A stretch of DNA of 64,000 nucleotides from Hydractinia symbiolongicarpus (Eukaryota > Cnidaria > Hydrozoa > Anthoathecata > Hydractiniidae), in assembly GCF_029227915.1 (NCBI RefSeq), contig NC_079878.1:23893501-23957500 (forward strand), given 5' to 3'. Each line of letters starts with the position of its first letter. The stretch's first letter is position 1. Shown in pieces: positions 47,311-59,688 of this stretch. The notes under the pieces are model-generated. The model was not told where the DNA came from and searched no databases. It saw only the letters and a program-made list of their open reading frames with translations. The translations under genes were made by a program, and so were the position numbers.

Positions 47311-50300
47311 TCACTGACCAACTTTATTCTTTAGTAAAATCTCCTTCGAAAATTTGTACCGCAGTTTTTCTTTGTGTTTGTAGTTTATCAGTATACCAAG
47401 TTTGTAGTAATGTCTCAAAGCTCGAGCAAATTTCTCATATGTCATGTTGGGATTCTTCTTCACCTTTCCCCACAATGATGCAATTTTGCTTGAGTTGGTT
47501 ATTTCAAACTCTCCTTCTTTGGGACACAGCCATCTAACACAGTCTGTGGACTCTTCGTTCAGCAGTTGCAAAACAAACTCGTACAAGCGGACCTTGCTTT
47601 CTAAAGTTATAAAAATGAAAAAACGATTATGTTAACTATTTTGAGATTGTGGGGAAAACTTTATCGAAAGAGAGCTTAGTTGTGTATAGTTATCGAAGTT
47701 GGAGAATTACTTGACAGGAAAATAGATTGATGTTTGCTCTTTTGCTATTTTTTTATTTTTTTTTTGGCATAATAACAGGTAAACTGATAATTAAATAAAC
47801 ATTTTGATCATGATAAAGTTTGAATGCCCATCGATGATTTGATAACGTTGGTAGTTTAACGGGAAGCACCAATTACGTATAATAACCAAGTTGCTGTTGG
47901 TGCGAGAAAGGGTACATGTCATATTGCTAATACCTGACCCGAATACACCATAACTACCGTGGAAACTGTAATTGAGATTGGATTCGACGTGATTGGAATA
48001 TTTCTAACATTCTGTACGTGAGTGAACTATGATTAATTTCTGTAAGAAACTTTTGTTTTATTTTTCAGGTTTCTGTTTATTTGTTTGTTAGTTTTTGTTT
48101 GATTTGTTTTGTTGATTCCTTTTTGTTTGTTTTGTTTGTTTCATTGTTTTTTTAAACTTATTACATTTCCTCTTATTCGAGTTTCATTGTTGCGGTCTTG
48201 ATAGCTACATTGTCATAAAATCAGGATAGTGTATAGCATAGATGATGCGAAGTGAAGAGAATTTATTGATATATTGATATAAGAATTCGAACATTATTGC
48301 TCGAATTCTTATATCAACAACACTCAGCTAATCGATCTGTGCATCTGTTTGTCTGTTTCTACGTACGTATGTTCGTTTCCTTGTCACTTTCAGACAGTGG
48401 TGGTTTGTGAAAGATGCATTACCATTAATTACCGAAAAACAGAGGCGGTTAAATCCATTAAGATGCATTTGTGTGCAGATTTAAAAAGGCCAAAAGTAGA
48501 TTAAAACATGTTCCTACGCTTTGCAAACCTATGAAATCAACATCTATTGTGTATGATTAATTTACCTAACAGCAGGTCTTCTGGCTTCATTCCACGTCAG
48601 CAATAATAAGGCTACAGTAACTACACAATACGCAGTTCCACTTCAAATTAAAGCATCTTTAAAGGGCCTAAACTTTTACTAATTAAGCTACCTCTTTATT
48701 AACCGTTGTTTTTTAAGGGATATACCTTGTTTGGACATCTATTCTTAAGAATCTAAGATTTTCTCCACATTTTCAACATTAATGTGTTATAATTTACCTT
48801 TCTCACGAAAAATATTTGATTCAACTTTTTTGTACTTTTTCTGATGCTCTAACACTGCAGGATAGAGCGTAGATCTGCGATACTGTCGCATATGCTTTTG
48901 TTATGCATTTTACATATATATCCTTTTTTTATCCTTTTTTCAGTGACACGTTAAATAAAGATAAAGATCTCGAACCCTGATGATGCAAAATCTGATCAAA
49001 AGTTATTGTAGGTTTAAAACAACAAAAACAAAAAAATATATTCTTGGATCTGGGAAAACTACATTTAGGTAGACAGTGTGGGGGAGATAATATTTCATTA
49101 TCACTTCATTCAATGTGTGGGCTATGTAACCATACCAATCTTTACAAAAGGAATTAACCAGGCTCTTGCTACGACTGTTTTTAAGACTTATTGCCTATAC
49201 TCTCTTTATTAATATAGTTGTTTTTCTCACATTGTCGTAGGCAGACAAAATCAATAACATTCTATTTCGAGCAATTTAGGGATTGTTTTGATTGTTTGGA
49301 TATTTCGTCTGACCGATGACCTGGATAATATATGAAATGGAAATACCTCGCGTTGATCTTTTTAGAAGTAAGTGAACACCTTTATTTAAGAGGGGTGGGG
49401 GTTGTTGGGTCCTCTTTTTAGAGAGTGTAGTAGTTGTACTGCCCTCATAGAATTCTTGAAAACGACAAATGGTATATAAAGACTAATCAAAATCGAAGAA
49501 AATATTTGACTTTGAAATGTCAATTTGACGTCAATATGTCTTGCTATGAGAGTATAATAGATCAGAAGGAAGGTCTTTACAAAAACTTTTGATAGAAAAA
49601 AAATGTTTTTTTCTTTCATTAATCAACTGTGACAAAAAGTACCAAAATCCCACTATTTTAGCAGTGAAAATTAAATTTCCACATCTTTTTGTAATAGGAA
49701 AAAATTAAAGCGAAACAAAATTTCTAACCATTACATCATATTGAAAGTAAAATTAACGATGTCCCAAAAAAAAAGTTAAACTAAATATAAGCTGTCCCTT
49801 TCAGTTGAAAAAGGAGTGAAGTGGTAAGTTTGGCGTTTAATCTCTCTAAAAACTCAATTTAAAGTTAAATTCCTGCTGGAAACTAAAAAAAAGGCAGAAT
49901 CAAAAAAGTCAGGAAAACTAACAAAACTAATTATAAAATGGAATGAAGTAAATTAAAAAAAAAAATTATTTTAATCAGGCAATTTTTTTTAATCAAAAAA
50001 AATATTGCAGAGAGTTTGAAATTAGCTTATCCATAAATTTAAATCCCTGCGAAATTTAATCATGTTTTAGTATTTATTTTTCTTCCACAGGGAAGTGTAT
50101 GAGATTTGTTTCGAAAAATCATTTTTCGCTCTAAATACCAAGCATAGACGGTAACAATCAAGAAAATAAGAATTTAGTTGTACATGATGTAAATAGTTTT
50201 TAAGAAAAGCTTCTGTCATTTTTTAATCGTTTGATTTTTTACCGTCTATGGTTGGTTTTTACTTTAAAAATGGTGTATTATTCTTTTATTTTTCGTTTTG

Positions 50301-51250
50301 ATGTGCAACAAAAAAAATCCATGAAAAAACAGCGCTTGAGTTGAGTTGAAAGATTTCCGTGGGCTCATTAGAAACCAACTTATCGCAGCGGCAATCTCAT
50401 TAAAAATGACTTGTGTTTTTCTTACGTTTTGTCTTCATCACGATATTTCAGCTTTGCTTACAGCTAATTAATTTAAATGACTCGTAACAATGCAATGATA
50501 TAATGATCCTAAATTGCAGTTATAACTCAAGCAAAAATTGTAAAAGTATGTGCTATGAAAGTACAAAAGAATTAAATGTTTTTTTTTATATTTTCTACTA
50601 AATTCATTTGTCCGATTTTTTCAATTTAAAATACGCTGATGCTCCTCCAAAATGTCTCTCAGTAAATTGTTTCTCTTATCTCTAAACTGTTTCGGTTGCT
50701 ATTGGCCTCCTGCTGTAAATACTTCGTGTCACTGGTTAAATGCTTCATATACATTAGTTTTCGAAGAGTCCTCTCTGTAGAAAAAGGGTTGTGCTTAAGT
50801 TTTTCTTAGTTTGCATAGTTCAAATTTAGGCAAAAAAAAATATGTTAGAAATACAGGCCAATGGGTACATTAACCCTCCCCTCCTTCCGTTAGGGTGAGA
50901 GTATACTCGAGATTTAAGATAAAAAACTGACCTGTTTGAAATTGATTCTCTTCAGTTGTGTTCCGCATGTTAACAGGTGTCACCTCACTTTCAAAAAGAC
51001 AATCTGTTGATTCGCGGCGAACTTGCTCCATTATCTGCTTTAGCTCTTCATAGCTATCAGTTTGGTTTTCGGGTTGAAACAAATCGCTGAAGTCCATTGA
51101 AATAAGGTCTTCCATTTGAGGACTTGGTAGATTGTTAAACGGGTCGTCGTTTTCATCACCTTCGCTGTGACAATCACTGTAAAATTGTGGATAGGGTCGC
51201 AATGGATCCATCATTCTTCGATGCTGACGTCTTTCCAACATTTGTCCAGT
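47311..51250 (-). CDS. ETS-domain transcription factor, at least two exons
   Basis: The last exon, 47600-47311, encodes a full ETS DNA-binding domain: RLYEFVLQLL, VRWLCPKEGEFEI, SSKIASLWGKVKKNPNMTY, recognition helix YEKFARALRHYYKLG with the two DNA-contacting Arg, and KLRYKF. It ends eight residues later. The upstream exon, 51250-50932, begins after an acceptor (ttattttcaag), reads TGQMLERRQHRR and continues with an acidic, Pro/Asp/Glu-rich region (DLISMDFSDLFQPENQ) like an activation domain. It ends in phase 1 at the donor G|GTCAGT, which matches the phase of the ETS exon. MTYEKxARALR recalls SPI/PU.1 and ETV6 groups, so I place it near these without choosing. No Pointed domain is visible. 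It is a nuclear DNA-binding regulator of genes with GGAA sites. The true first exon may lie further upstream. Confidence 0.88.
48274..48317. repeat. Perfect 17-bp inverted repeat
   Basis: TTGATATAAGAATTCGA (48274-48290) and its exact reverse complement (48301-48317) flank a 10-nt loop. Lies in the large intron of the ETS gene. Confidence 0.9.
48566..48590 (-). CDS. Candidate alternative first coding exon of the ETS gene
   Basis: On the minus strand an ATG at 48590 opens MKPEDLLL and reaches a donor G|GTAAAT at 48566 in phase 1. That is the phase needed to join the ETS-domain exon. It would give a protein of about 105 residues that is almost only the DNA-binding domain. Confidence 0.4.
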
Positions 51251-53206
51251 CTTGAAAATAAAATGTTTTGCAAAATGTATTTATTTTATATGCGTATGTG
51301 TGTTATATATCTTTTTGTAACAGAGTTAATAACTTTCGTACGTTCCGGAACGTATGCACCCACGGACGAAACTTCAGTTAATCTATTATCTGCCACTGGT
51401 TTTAAATTGCCGCTGATGGTAGTTAAGAACTATATATATTTTTCTTTCCTAATTTGCAGACGCTAGTGATGTAACCAAAGCAATGATGGTAACAAAAGCT
51501 GTGTAATTAGAATTTGATGTCGGATTGATTGCTTTCTTTTTACTGCGCTATGTATGTCGTAACAAGAAAACAAAGAGAAATACAGATATAGACGAGTTAT
51601 CACTTATTATTATTCGAGTTATCACTTATTTAGAATAAAATGGAAGGCATATATCCCGTTTAAAACAATAATATGTATGTTGTTTTGATACACGTTTGGT
51701 AAAAAATTTAGTTAACAAATGGCTTTTACTTCTTTTAAATTTGTGAACACAGAGGAGACAATGGGTGTTTTTTTCAGTGTAACAAGTGTCTTTACGTGTT
51801 GACAAACACTTCAACTCTTGTATTAGGCTTTGTTATTTAAGTTGTGCATTATTATATATTTTAATTGGGACAGCTATTGTCTTTTGACACATGTTAATTG
51901 TTGCTGAATTGCAGAAAAACTTAATAGCTAAATTGAGTGCATCTTCTGTTGTTTGAAACTTGTTACCTGTTTTAAAACTAACTCGTTATAAAATGATATT
52001 GTATTATTGTTTTAAACAGAAGAAGAGGTGGCCAAACCAAACTAATGCTTTGTTTAGCTGTAGTGTATCTTTTTTTCATACGCCTACGAATTCATACAGA
52101 ATTTGAAACTTTGCATTTAAAATGTCGACTTTCTATAGCAATTAATATCACTGCCCACGAAATGTTATTGTTTTATTGTCAGAAGGGAAAATGATGATAG
52201 ACATTTCCCATTGTCAGAAACATAAGAGATGTATTTACATGTATGTAGGCGTCGAAAGTATTGAATAAGAAAACAAACAAGAGAGTTGAAAACAAAAATT
52301 ACGCATTGTGGCTTAAAAAAGTAATTTTTTGTTTGTTCGGGCCAGCTACGAATGCTTGAACAGAGAGTTCAGATCCCTTAATTTGAAACATTTCGTTACA
52401 TATGCAGTTTTTGGTGGAAAATGTATGCATTGTTCCGGTGAAGATAAAAAGGAATTGATAATAACATATAAATATACTTTTCTGCCTAAAAACAAAGCAT
52501 GACGTTTACTTAATACACACTTATGTGACCTGACATCATTGAGACAGCAGGAGTGAGAAATCTTTCTCTTTTTAGCTGTACATGAAGTTATTTTGTATTA
52601 ACGTATAATGTTGTAAGATAATGAACAATGTGAAAATGTCTATTTACCAATGCAACCAACCATTTACCAACCTCTACAACATGAAGCGTATTTTAGTCTT
52701 CAATTACTGCTGGAACCGATGTGTCATTTATGTAGCGAATACATCTTTCAGATATTTTTTAGGAATAAAATACACTTACTACATAAAGAACAATTTCTTT
52801 TATTAAACAAGCCTGTTTCAGCATATTCAAAACCATATATTTATACAAGACGTAAAAATGTCGTCAATAGCTTACACGATTACCTACAACGTATTTCAAC
52901 TTTTTAATTTATGGTCTGAGACGAATTATCTACAAATAAAATGAAAAATGATAAGCCGAAACTAGCAAGCTTTTTTTTTAAATACTTTTTCTGCTTTTTT
53001 GACGTAAATGTGAGATTTGTACACCACGCGCTGCATTGCAAATAGAAACAATTATTTTCGCACACATCAGCGAGAGAGAAAAAGTCATACGCTTTCTTTA
53101 TAAGCAACATAAAACTTTAGCTGAAAGTAAATGCTGTTTACTTGTTGCTTATGGGTTACCTGGGAAGAAAAGGGTGTGTTAACCTACTTGAGAAGACCAG
53201 ATTTAC
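51251..53206. other. Upstream flank or intron of the ETS gene
   Basis: No confident exon. A near-perfect 20-bp palindrome, CGTACGTTCCGGAACGTATG, is at 51337-51356. Small plus-strand frames at 52.6-52.9 kb have no protein features. Confidence 0.4.
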
Positions 53207-53390
53207 CTGTTTTCTTGCGCAGGCTGGTGTGCGAACCGAAATTAAATTACTTTTCAATCCCGTTTGCCGTCGTAAAAGACGATGTATGATTTTAAGAACA
53301 AGGAGAGAGTCTGTTGCTGTCCGTTTCGTCCTGCGGAGAATTTTCTTGAAGTGAGAGAAAGTCTTTGAAGACTTATTGGGCCATTCAATG
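53207..53390 (-). CDS. Candidate upstream exon of the ETS gene
   Basis: The minus strand is open for about 60 codons and ends at a strong donor AAACAG|GTAAAT (53207) on a codon boundary, matching the phase-0 entry of the exon at 51250. The sequence is basic (RLLRRQTGLKSN, VRTPACARKQ) and has no ATG in frame, so it could be 5' untranslated sequence or an internal coding exon. Confidence 0.3.
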
Positions 53391-53639
53391 TGAATTTTAT
53401 CTCAATGTTTAATTCCAATCACAGTATGGAAAGTAAATTAACACAGTAATTAACGTACTTTTTACTCCTTGTATGGTTTTTTAGAACGACACACTAGACT
53501 GGAATGCTGACAAAACAATTTCTTTGTTTACAGAAACTGCAATTTAATAGGCTTCGCATTTAATCTCGTTAACACAGACTAATATATTGTATAGATCTTA
53601 TGAGTCAAATATTGAAAATAAATTTTTAAGGGTTCATTT

Positions 53640-53800
53640 AGATATTGATATGCTAGTTTAATTATTAATAGTGCCTGTGGAAAAATTTATTGAATTTAGC
53701 CCGGTGGTACTTGCAGCCCACCTTACCTCACAAACAAAAAGTTGGTTGTAACATGGAAAAATCTTCGGGTTCAACCGTCGCACATGTTTTCTGTCCTCAG
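53640..53800. mobile_element. Possible decayed Helitron-like copies
   Basis: GCCTGTGGAAAAATTTATTG near 53673 and ACATGGAAAAATCTTCGGG with TTCAACCGTCGCAC near 53750 resemble the 3' hairpin region of the family, but with broken stems. Confidence 0.3.
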
Positions 53801-54175
53801 CTTATCACGTACATATTCCAGGCACCGCTATTTCATGCATTTATAGTACAAAGTAACGAATCGACCACCATTTTTAACTAAATAAGAGCATTCGTAAAGG
53901 AGATTCCCGTGGTTTTTCAAGTCAATTTCATTATTTTCTGCGCGCTATTTTTCTATTCGTTTAAATCATAAAGATGAAGTTCGCTACATGGTTAAGCCAT
54001 CTAGATGTACTAAAAACTCAGTGCCGTAGGAAGCAATTTTATTCAGATTTAAGGTCTCCGTGAGGGAAAACCATGCTTTTGCCCGAGGAACGATTTTAAA
54101 AATCTGCTCATCCAGATTGCCGGAAACGCATCAAAATTCAACAAAACTGTATATATAGTTTGTATGTACATTATG

Positions 54176-54257
54176 TTAAAAAGGGAATAAAACATGTAAA
54201 AAGGGGAATAAAACATGTTAAAAGGGGAATACAACATGTTAAAAGGGGAATACAACA
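54176..54257. repeat. 21-bp tandem repeat, about four units
   Basis: Units of TTAAAAGGGGAATACAACATG type with small changes (AAAAC for ACAAC, and one missing T). A minus-strand frame through it encodes repeated LYSPFNM, a by-product. Confidence 0.85.
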
Positions 54258-55621
54258 ACAAAAAATTATTAAGGGGCGCTAAATCCCGCCTTGTGAACCC
54301 TCCTCCTAAATGGCTGTCGATTACAAATTATTTTGGAATATTAATTATATGCTGATGGCGTGTTTATAGAAAGGTTTCACAATGATTGCCATTAAGAGCA
54401 AATTTAAAAAATTAATGCCTTAAAATGACTGGAAAGTGCATTAAATTATCACGGAAGCTTCCTGCTGTCCACAGTGTCAGAAAAGTTTTTCTTTGGTTTC
54501 TTTCATTCGCATTAAATAGGTTAAACATTCGAACCTTGTCTTCCAGTCACGGAAGATGCTCAGGAGATATCTACTCCTTGTCATATGCAGCTATCATAGT
54601 TAACTGCAATAATAATGCCTAAACTCATTTTTTTTTTTACAAAAAGAATAAGAGAATAGTCTGAATAAGAAAATATTGATTAACGTAAACCAATAATCCT
54701 CTGCACGTGTGAAAGAATTTCTAAATACTATTAAGTTCATTCAATGCTACTACAAAGATGTGGGGCTACTTCCTTAACTTTCCGACAAGGCTGCTACAAT
54801 GGATCTGTTAGAAAAGACTGCGAGCATATATCGTGTATAAATAAAAGATGTATTACTGCAAGCAAAGTCACCATGGAAACATGATTACGATCATTTTTCT
54901 TTACTAAAGCCAATAACATATAGAGCTGAACCAAAAGTAGGAGGCTGCCTAGCCAAACCTAGCAGTTAAGCTCCCTATTATGGATAGAATAATGACTTCC
55001 CATTGCTTTCTACAGAACGTGGAATTTTTTAATGACAATGATAAACATTGTTGCTATGTGGCACATGCATGCTTTTTTGTATCAGAAATACAAATTTACA
55101 GCTAAGACACGATGCCGCTTCCATTCATCTCTTCTGTCTCTGTTTTGATTCTTTCGTTCTACTTGGAAAAAAACAAATTCATGAATTCTTTTGTTAGTTA
55201 GGCTAGTGTGTCAACTGAAGTTGAAATAAAACTGATCTGAGCAAGTTTATTGTTTTTCTACACCTGTAATTGTCTTTTTTTTTCTTTTATTCACTTACTT
55301 GGAGAAGAGCTGTTGCTTGCAAATTGCTTTGTTTTTCAAAGGATTTTAGCCTTATGCTGGTTAAAAAATGTTGCTTTTAAAAAAGCTTGCATGTTAAAAA
55401 CATCAAGAGTTAACGTGAATCTTAAGCAATGCTTAAAAGGAAAGACTGACGTAGTGACAATTCTGTACAATTGGTCTATAAGACGCGCTCAATTAGTTTT
55501 CAGGAGGTTCTGAAATATGAGAAAGAGACAATAGCATTTCAAAATAATTTTCTTCTCTCCGTTAAAATTTTGATTCTTTTATATAATTGATAATTGTTCC
55601 ATAATTTTTATATTAATTTTA
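54258..55621. other. Intergenic DNA, no gene seen
   Basis: AT-rich with short unsupported frames only. An 87-codon plus-strand frame at 55250-55513 has no splice context and no domain. Confidence 0.4.
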
Positions 55622-55767
55622 TCTGTATTTTGTCTGTCTGTCCAAGAGTCGTGCTACGGAAACACATAGAAAATATGACATATTTTTAACCACATTCTTG
55701 CGAAATGCAATGTACCGGGAAGTTTTAAAGACGGGCAAATCCGTAGATGTTTCCGCGGGATAATGTA
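55622..55767 (+). mobile_element. Diverged Helitron-like element
   Basis: TCTGTATTTTGTCTGTCTG at the left, GACGGGCAAATCCGTAGATG and TTTCCGCGGGATAATG at the right. The hairpin is damaged and CTAG lost. It directly precedes the Penelope-like remnant. Confidence 0.5.
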
Positions 55768-55892
55768 TTAATTGCCGTCTGCCTCTGCGCAGCCTTATTT
55801 CAGGCGGCGGAAAGAAATTCGTTCATACTAACAGGTGAACAAGGACGTCCGAATTACCGATGCGGTAAATGTGTGAGACAGATTTACTAAAA

Positions 55893-56770
55893 TAAAATAC
55901 ATGATCAAATTAAATGAAAATAAAAACGACAAGATTCACCGTTACACTCTGTATTTGAAGCTTTCGGTAGAACTTCTACTATTTTCAATGTACAGTCGTA
56001 TAAATTATAGCATTGACAGTTCTTTTATTACATCAGTTTATAGAAAACCCACTTTTAGCGGTGTTTACTCTAATTTTAACAGTTTCATAGCGGACGAATA
56101 TAAACGTGGTCTAGTTTATACCTTGATTTTTAGTATTTTTTTTTTCATAATCTCTAATTTTTAATTAGTTCATATAGAGGTTATGAAACTCAAAAACATC
56201 TAATCTAAGAATGAACATCAGAGTTATTATGTTGACAAATGCATTAAATATTTTTTAAATAGACTACACATATCAAAAAATCTACCGAGTGAGTCTGATA
56301 AAATAATATTACGAATATTTTTACCTTTTTGGGGAAAGTTATCCTTACAATTAAGAACTAGTTCGGTCAACTCTGTTAACAAGTCTTTGCCTGGTTACAG
56401 TCTTAGAGTCATTTTTAATTTGCCTGTTCGCATGTTACTTTTTTAGGTTTAAAGAGTGCCTAAGTCCTAACTTTTAGATGTTGTCTATCTTCTCTTAAGT
56501 GTAGCAGCTACAATGCTTCTTATTATGGAAAGACCTGCCGACATTTAAAAGTCAGAGCTTCAGCAAATATGGGCGTATCCTCCTTAACGGGTTAACCTGT
56601 TAAGTCTGAGCATCTCGTTCCCTTGATGATTTTACGGTTATTATATCTGCACGTAATAAACTCGTATTAGAATTAAAAGAGAATTTAATGATACATAGAA
56701 ACAAACCTGTTCTTAACAAAAACATATCATCATCTCCTTTGTACCTTTTTGACAGGTCTTAATGATCATT
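55893..56770 (+). mobile_element. Penelope-like retroelement remnant (3' part)
   Basis: Conserved blocks appear in order but in three different frames. The end of the reverse transcriptase is SFITSVYRKPTFSGVY with LVYTLIF (frame of 55901). Then come VDKCIKYFLNRL and LPFWGKLSLQLRT. A GIY-YIG-endonuclease-type block follows, CSSYNASYYGKTCRHLKVRA (56500-56559), and then DDFTVIISARNKLVLELKEN (from 56625) with PLYLFD at the end. Such elements copy themselves through RNA and carry this endonuclease at the C-terminus. Frameshifts and stops make this copy dead, and its 5' part is missing. Confidence 0.8.
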
Positions 56771-57005
56771 TCTCTGGGAATACTGCCCACGAGCGTATGC
56801 TGATTCTGATCATTGAATCTTTTCGTACTTTCACCATATTTGGTCAAAAAAGAACTTAAATTTATACGACTGTACATGAAAAATGGTAGAAGTTCTACCG
56901 AAAGCTTTGAATACAGAATGTAACAATGAATCTTGTCGTCTTTATTTTTATGACGAATTACACTAAAATGCGTATTACCACCAAGAATGTGTAAAATATA
57001 GAAAA

Positions 57006-57122
57006 TTAGTTGACAACACGTGGAACAATCCAGTCATTTATAAAACACATTCCGTGTTTTCGTAACAGGAAACGTTTTTCGCAGACAGACAGACAGACAG
57101 ACGAAGGCTATTATTAAAAAGA
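57006..57122 (-). mobile_element. Helitron-like element with CTAA end
   Basis: The minus strand starts TCTTTTTAATAATAGCC at 57122, passes (GTCT)n and GAAACACGGAATGTG-type sequence, and ends CTAA (57009-57006) followed by T, which still fits the CTRR rule. The hairpin arm is mutated (GATTGTTCCACGTG). Confidence 0.6.
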
Positions 57123-59471
57123 CTACTTTTCTTTGTCTCAAATAGCATCTTGCTCTTATGATAATGTAATTAGTTGTCTCCCTTTTTTTTGTCCTTCGTA
57201 GGTACTTGCTACTTTTGCAAAATGTTACAAAGCCCACACATGAAGGAACGCGTCATTTTTGTTACATTTCCTTGTGGCATAGCTGACAGATATATCTTAT
57301 GCTACAATCAAAAGTGACGTCAAAGAAAAGACAAGGATGGAAGAAGGAAATGGGAGTAGGAAAGGCGGACGGCTATGTCTAAAGAGAAGCGCTTTTATGG
57401 ATTATTCGTAACATAATACTATTTGCATGTTGCTTTTTTCATGGTGTCCAATACCTTCTGTAATATCAGTTTTAGATGATAAGGAAGAAGTGAAGCTGAG
57501 TAGTTGATCTCCTTTGTTGAACTTCTATTTTAGAATTTCACGGTTGACTCATTTAGTTTAGTTCTAGAGCGAATTTTAACGTTCTGTTTGAAATATAGAA
57601 ATATACGTTATTTAATACATCTTGCATTTTTTTTTTCAAAAAAGTCAGAAAATCTAATTACTCATGTGTCACTTTGTGCAAATAATTAATATAGAAATAG
57701 ATAAATAGATAATAAAATTAAGACTTTTAGACTGTTAAATTTGAATCAATTGTGTAGACTTTGTTGCCTGGTTGATAAACTATAGCATGACGAACACAGA
57801 TCATAAAAAATATGTGAGTGAGCGTTGTTTGGGTTCTACTAGCTACAGCTTGCAAAATGGATCTAAGCTGTCCATTGTTGGAAATTCAATGCAATATTTG
57901 GGGTGCTTATTAAAAATATAGCGTTTTTGCTAATTCGCTGTCGTAAATGTCATCATTAAAAATCCATAAAAATGTGCGACCAATTTGCTGAGAAGGGGGT
58001 AGGTTTTTAGCCTCCCTTTCTTATTACCCACTCCTTATTTGTAATAACTTAGCTAAAATATGGTAACTTTCTATTATTTTTATATTGCTTCAGGATAATC
58101 AAAAAAATATGTGGTATGACGTCACCTCTGTTGCCATGTTGACTCATCGGTTACGAGGTGGTCGGAATAAAATTGGCCAATATTTTTCTCCTTTAAATAT
58201 ACCCTCATTTAAATTTAGCCTTTTACTATTCTATTAAAGAATTTTGCCTATCTAAGACGTTTGGAACAGTTATTATTTCAAAATTTTCGGGTTTGGGAAA
58301 TATATGATGACGTCATTTTGGACTCGATGACATCAACCCATTTTTTTATCCCAATTGTGCCAAGTTTTTATGATAGCTCATGCAGCGAAGCGTTTTTAAA
58401 AGGACCCTTCTTTTAACAGTTGACAACCAGCCTCGAACCCCGGCTCTTTGTCTCTTTTTTTTCTTCTAATCAGCTGCATAAAACCATGTCCTCAGGAGTT
58501 ATGACGCTCCAACGTTAAGACTGCTTTGCCTGATTGTAGCTATTTCTGGTGCCCGTGCTTAAAGAGTTAATCTGATGTTTCCTTCATCACTTTTTGGCTC
58601 TGAAAAGCCAGGAGTGAGGGAGCCCTTACATTTTTAGAGATCCAAACAGCCCGCCCTATTTCATCTCAAATAAGCGTCTGGTGCAGCAAAAAATAAATAC
58701 AGTTTTATATTTTGTTAATATTTAACTAATTTGACTTTCTTTTATAGTTAGGTGTGAAAAAGACACATTAAAAACCGTGTTCAAAACTATATTAAAATTC
58801 TTCCCGCATCTGTTCGTCTGTTAGCCGAAGATGGTTATTTTCCACGGTTTATGGCTTGTATTATCAAACGTAAAAAAGCTGTTATGACCGACTTTAGAAA
58901 TAATAGACTTGGTTGTGTTTATTGTTATGTAATGTGTAATATTATAAAAAGTAATCTTACGTTATTCAACTCGCATATATAACTAAACCTACATAAAATG
59001 TAAGTAAAACTCACAACAGTTCTCTGATTCGTATAAAAAATATCGCAAAGTGAAGTAGAAAATAAGAACATACTTTATCTTATCAAGTGTACTTGTATAA
59101 AAAATTCAGAAATAAATTTCTTCTACAACCAGTTAGATCTCTTCCACAACCAGAATATAAAACTTCGAGAAGGTATTATAACAAATGCAGCATTTATAAA
59201 CCCTTTTATCACAAAAAACATTTGTTTCGCTTCCTATTTTATCGAAGCAAGCTAATTAAGTGTAATTTCTTTGTTTACTTTTTGTCTTTATGAAACCGCA
59301 ACAAGAAAAAATTATCTTTTGTAATCCACTATTACTTTCGTTCACTTTATAAAACATGACGTCATAACGTTTTAAGATTTTTCCCAGTGCAACTTTGAAT
59401 GAATTAAAAATCAGTGACAGAGTATGAAACAATACACACAGACTCTTTCGTATCTGAATTTTTTTAGTGTA
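57123..59471. other. Intergenic DNA with repeat relics
   Basis: No gene seen. TGACGTCA-type palindromes occur near 58117 and 58312. At 58420-58450 the minus strand has GGGGTTCGAGG, a B-box-like word, without a convincing A-box, so no SINE is called. Confidence 0.4.
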
Positions 59472-59688
59472 CTGGTGGATAGTTTGTGGAAAATCCCACA
59501 AAGGATCACCCGCTGTACATATTTCCCGCAGTGGTATCTCGCGCCTTGGCGCCGGTTTGCATAAAGTATTGAAATTTATGTGGGCAGGGGTTGTTACTAT
59601 AATTGCGAATATAATGGCGTTTCCGAAACCCCCAGTTTTTAAATTGACTCACTCACACACAGACAGAGAGTATATATTATAATATACA
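59472..59688 (-). mobile_element. Diverged Helitron-like element with rebuilt hairpin
   Basis: The minus strand starts near 59688 with TGTATATTATAATATATAC and CTGTCTGTGTGTG. It ends with the hairpin TTTGTGG (59483-59489) / CCACAAA (59496-59502), then CTATCCACCAG followed by T. The arms differ from the family consensus yet pair perfectly. Confidence 0.55.

Noticed and set aside
58420-58450. SINE or tRNA B-box on the minus strand
   Set aside because: No A-box at the right distance, and no tail or second copy.
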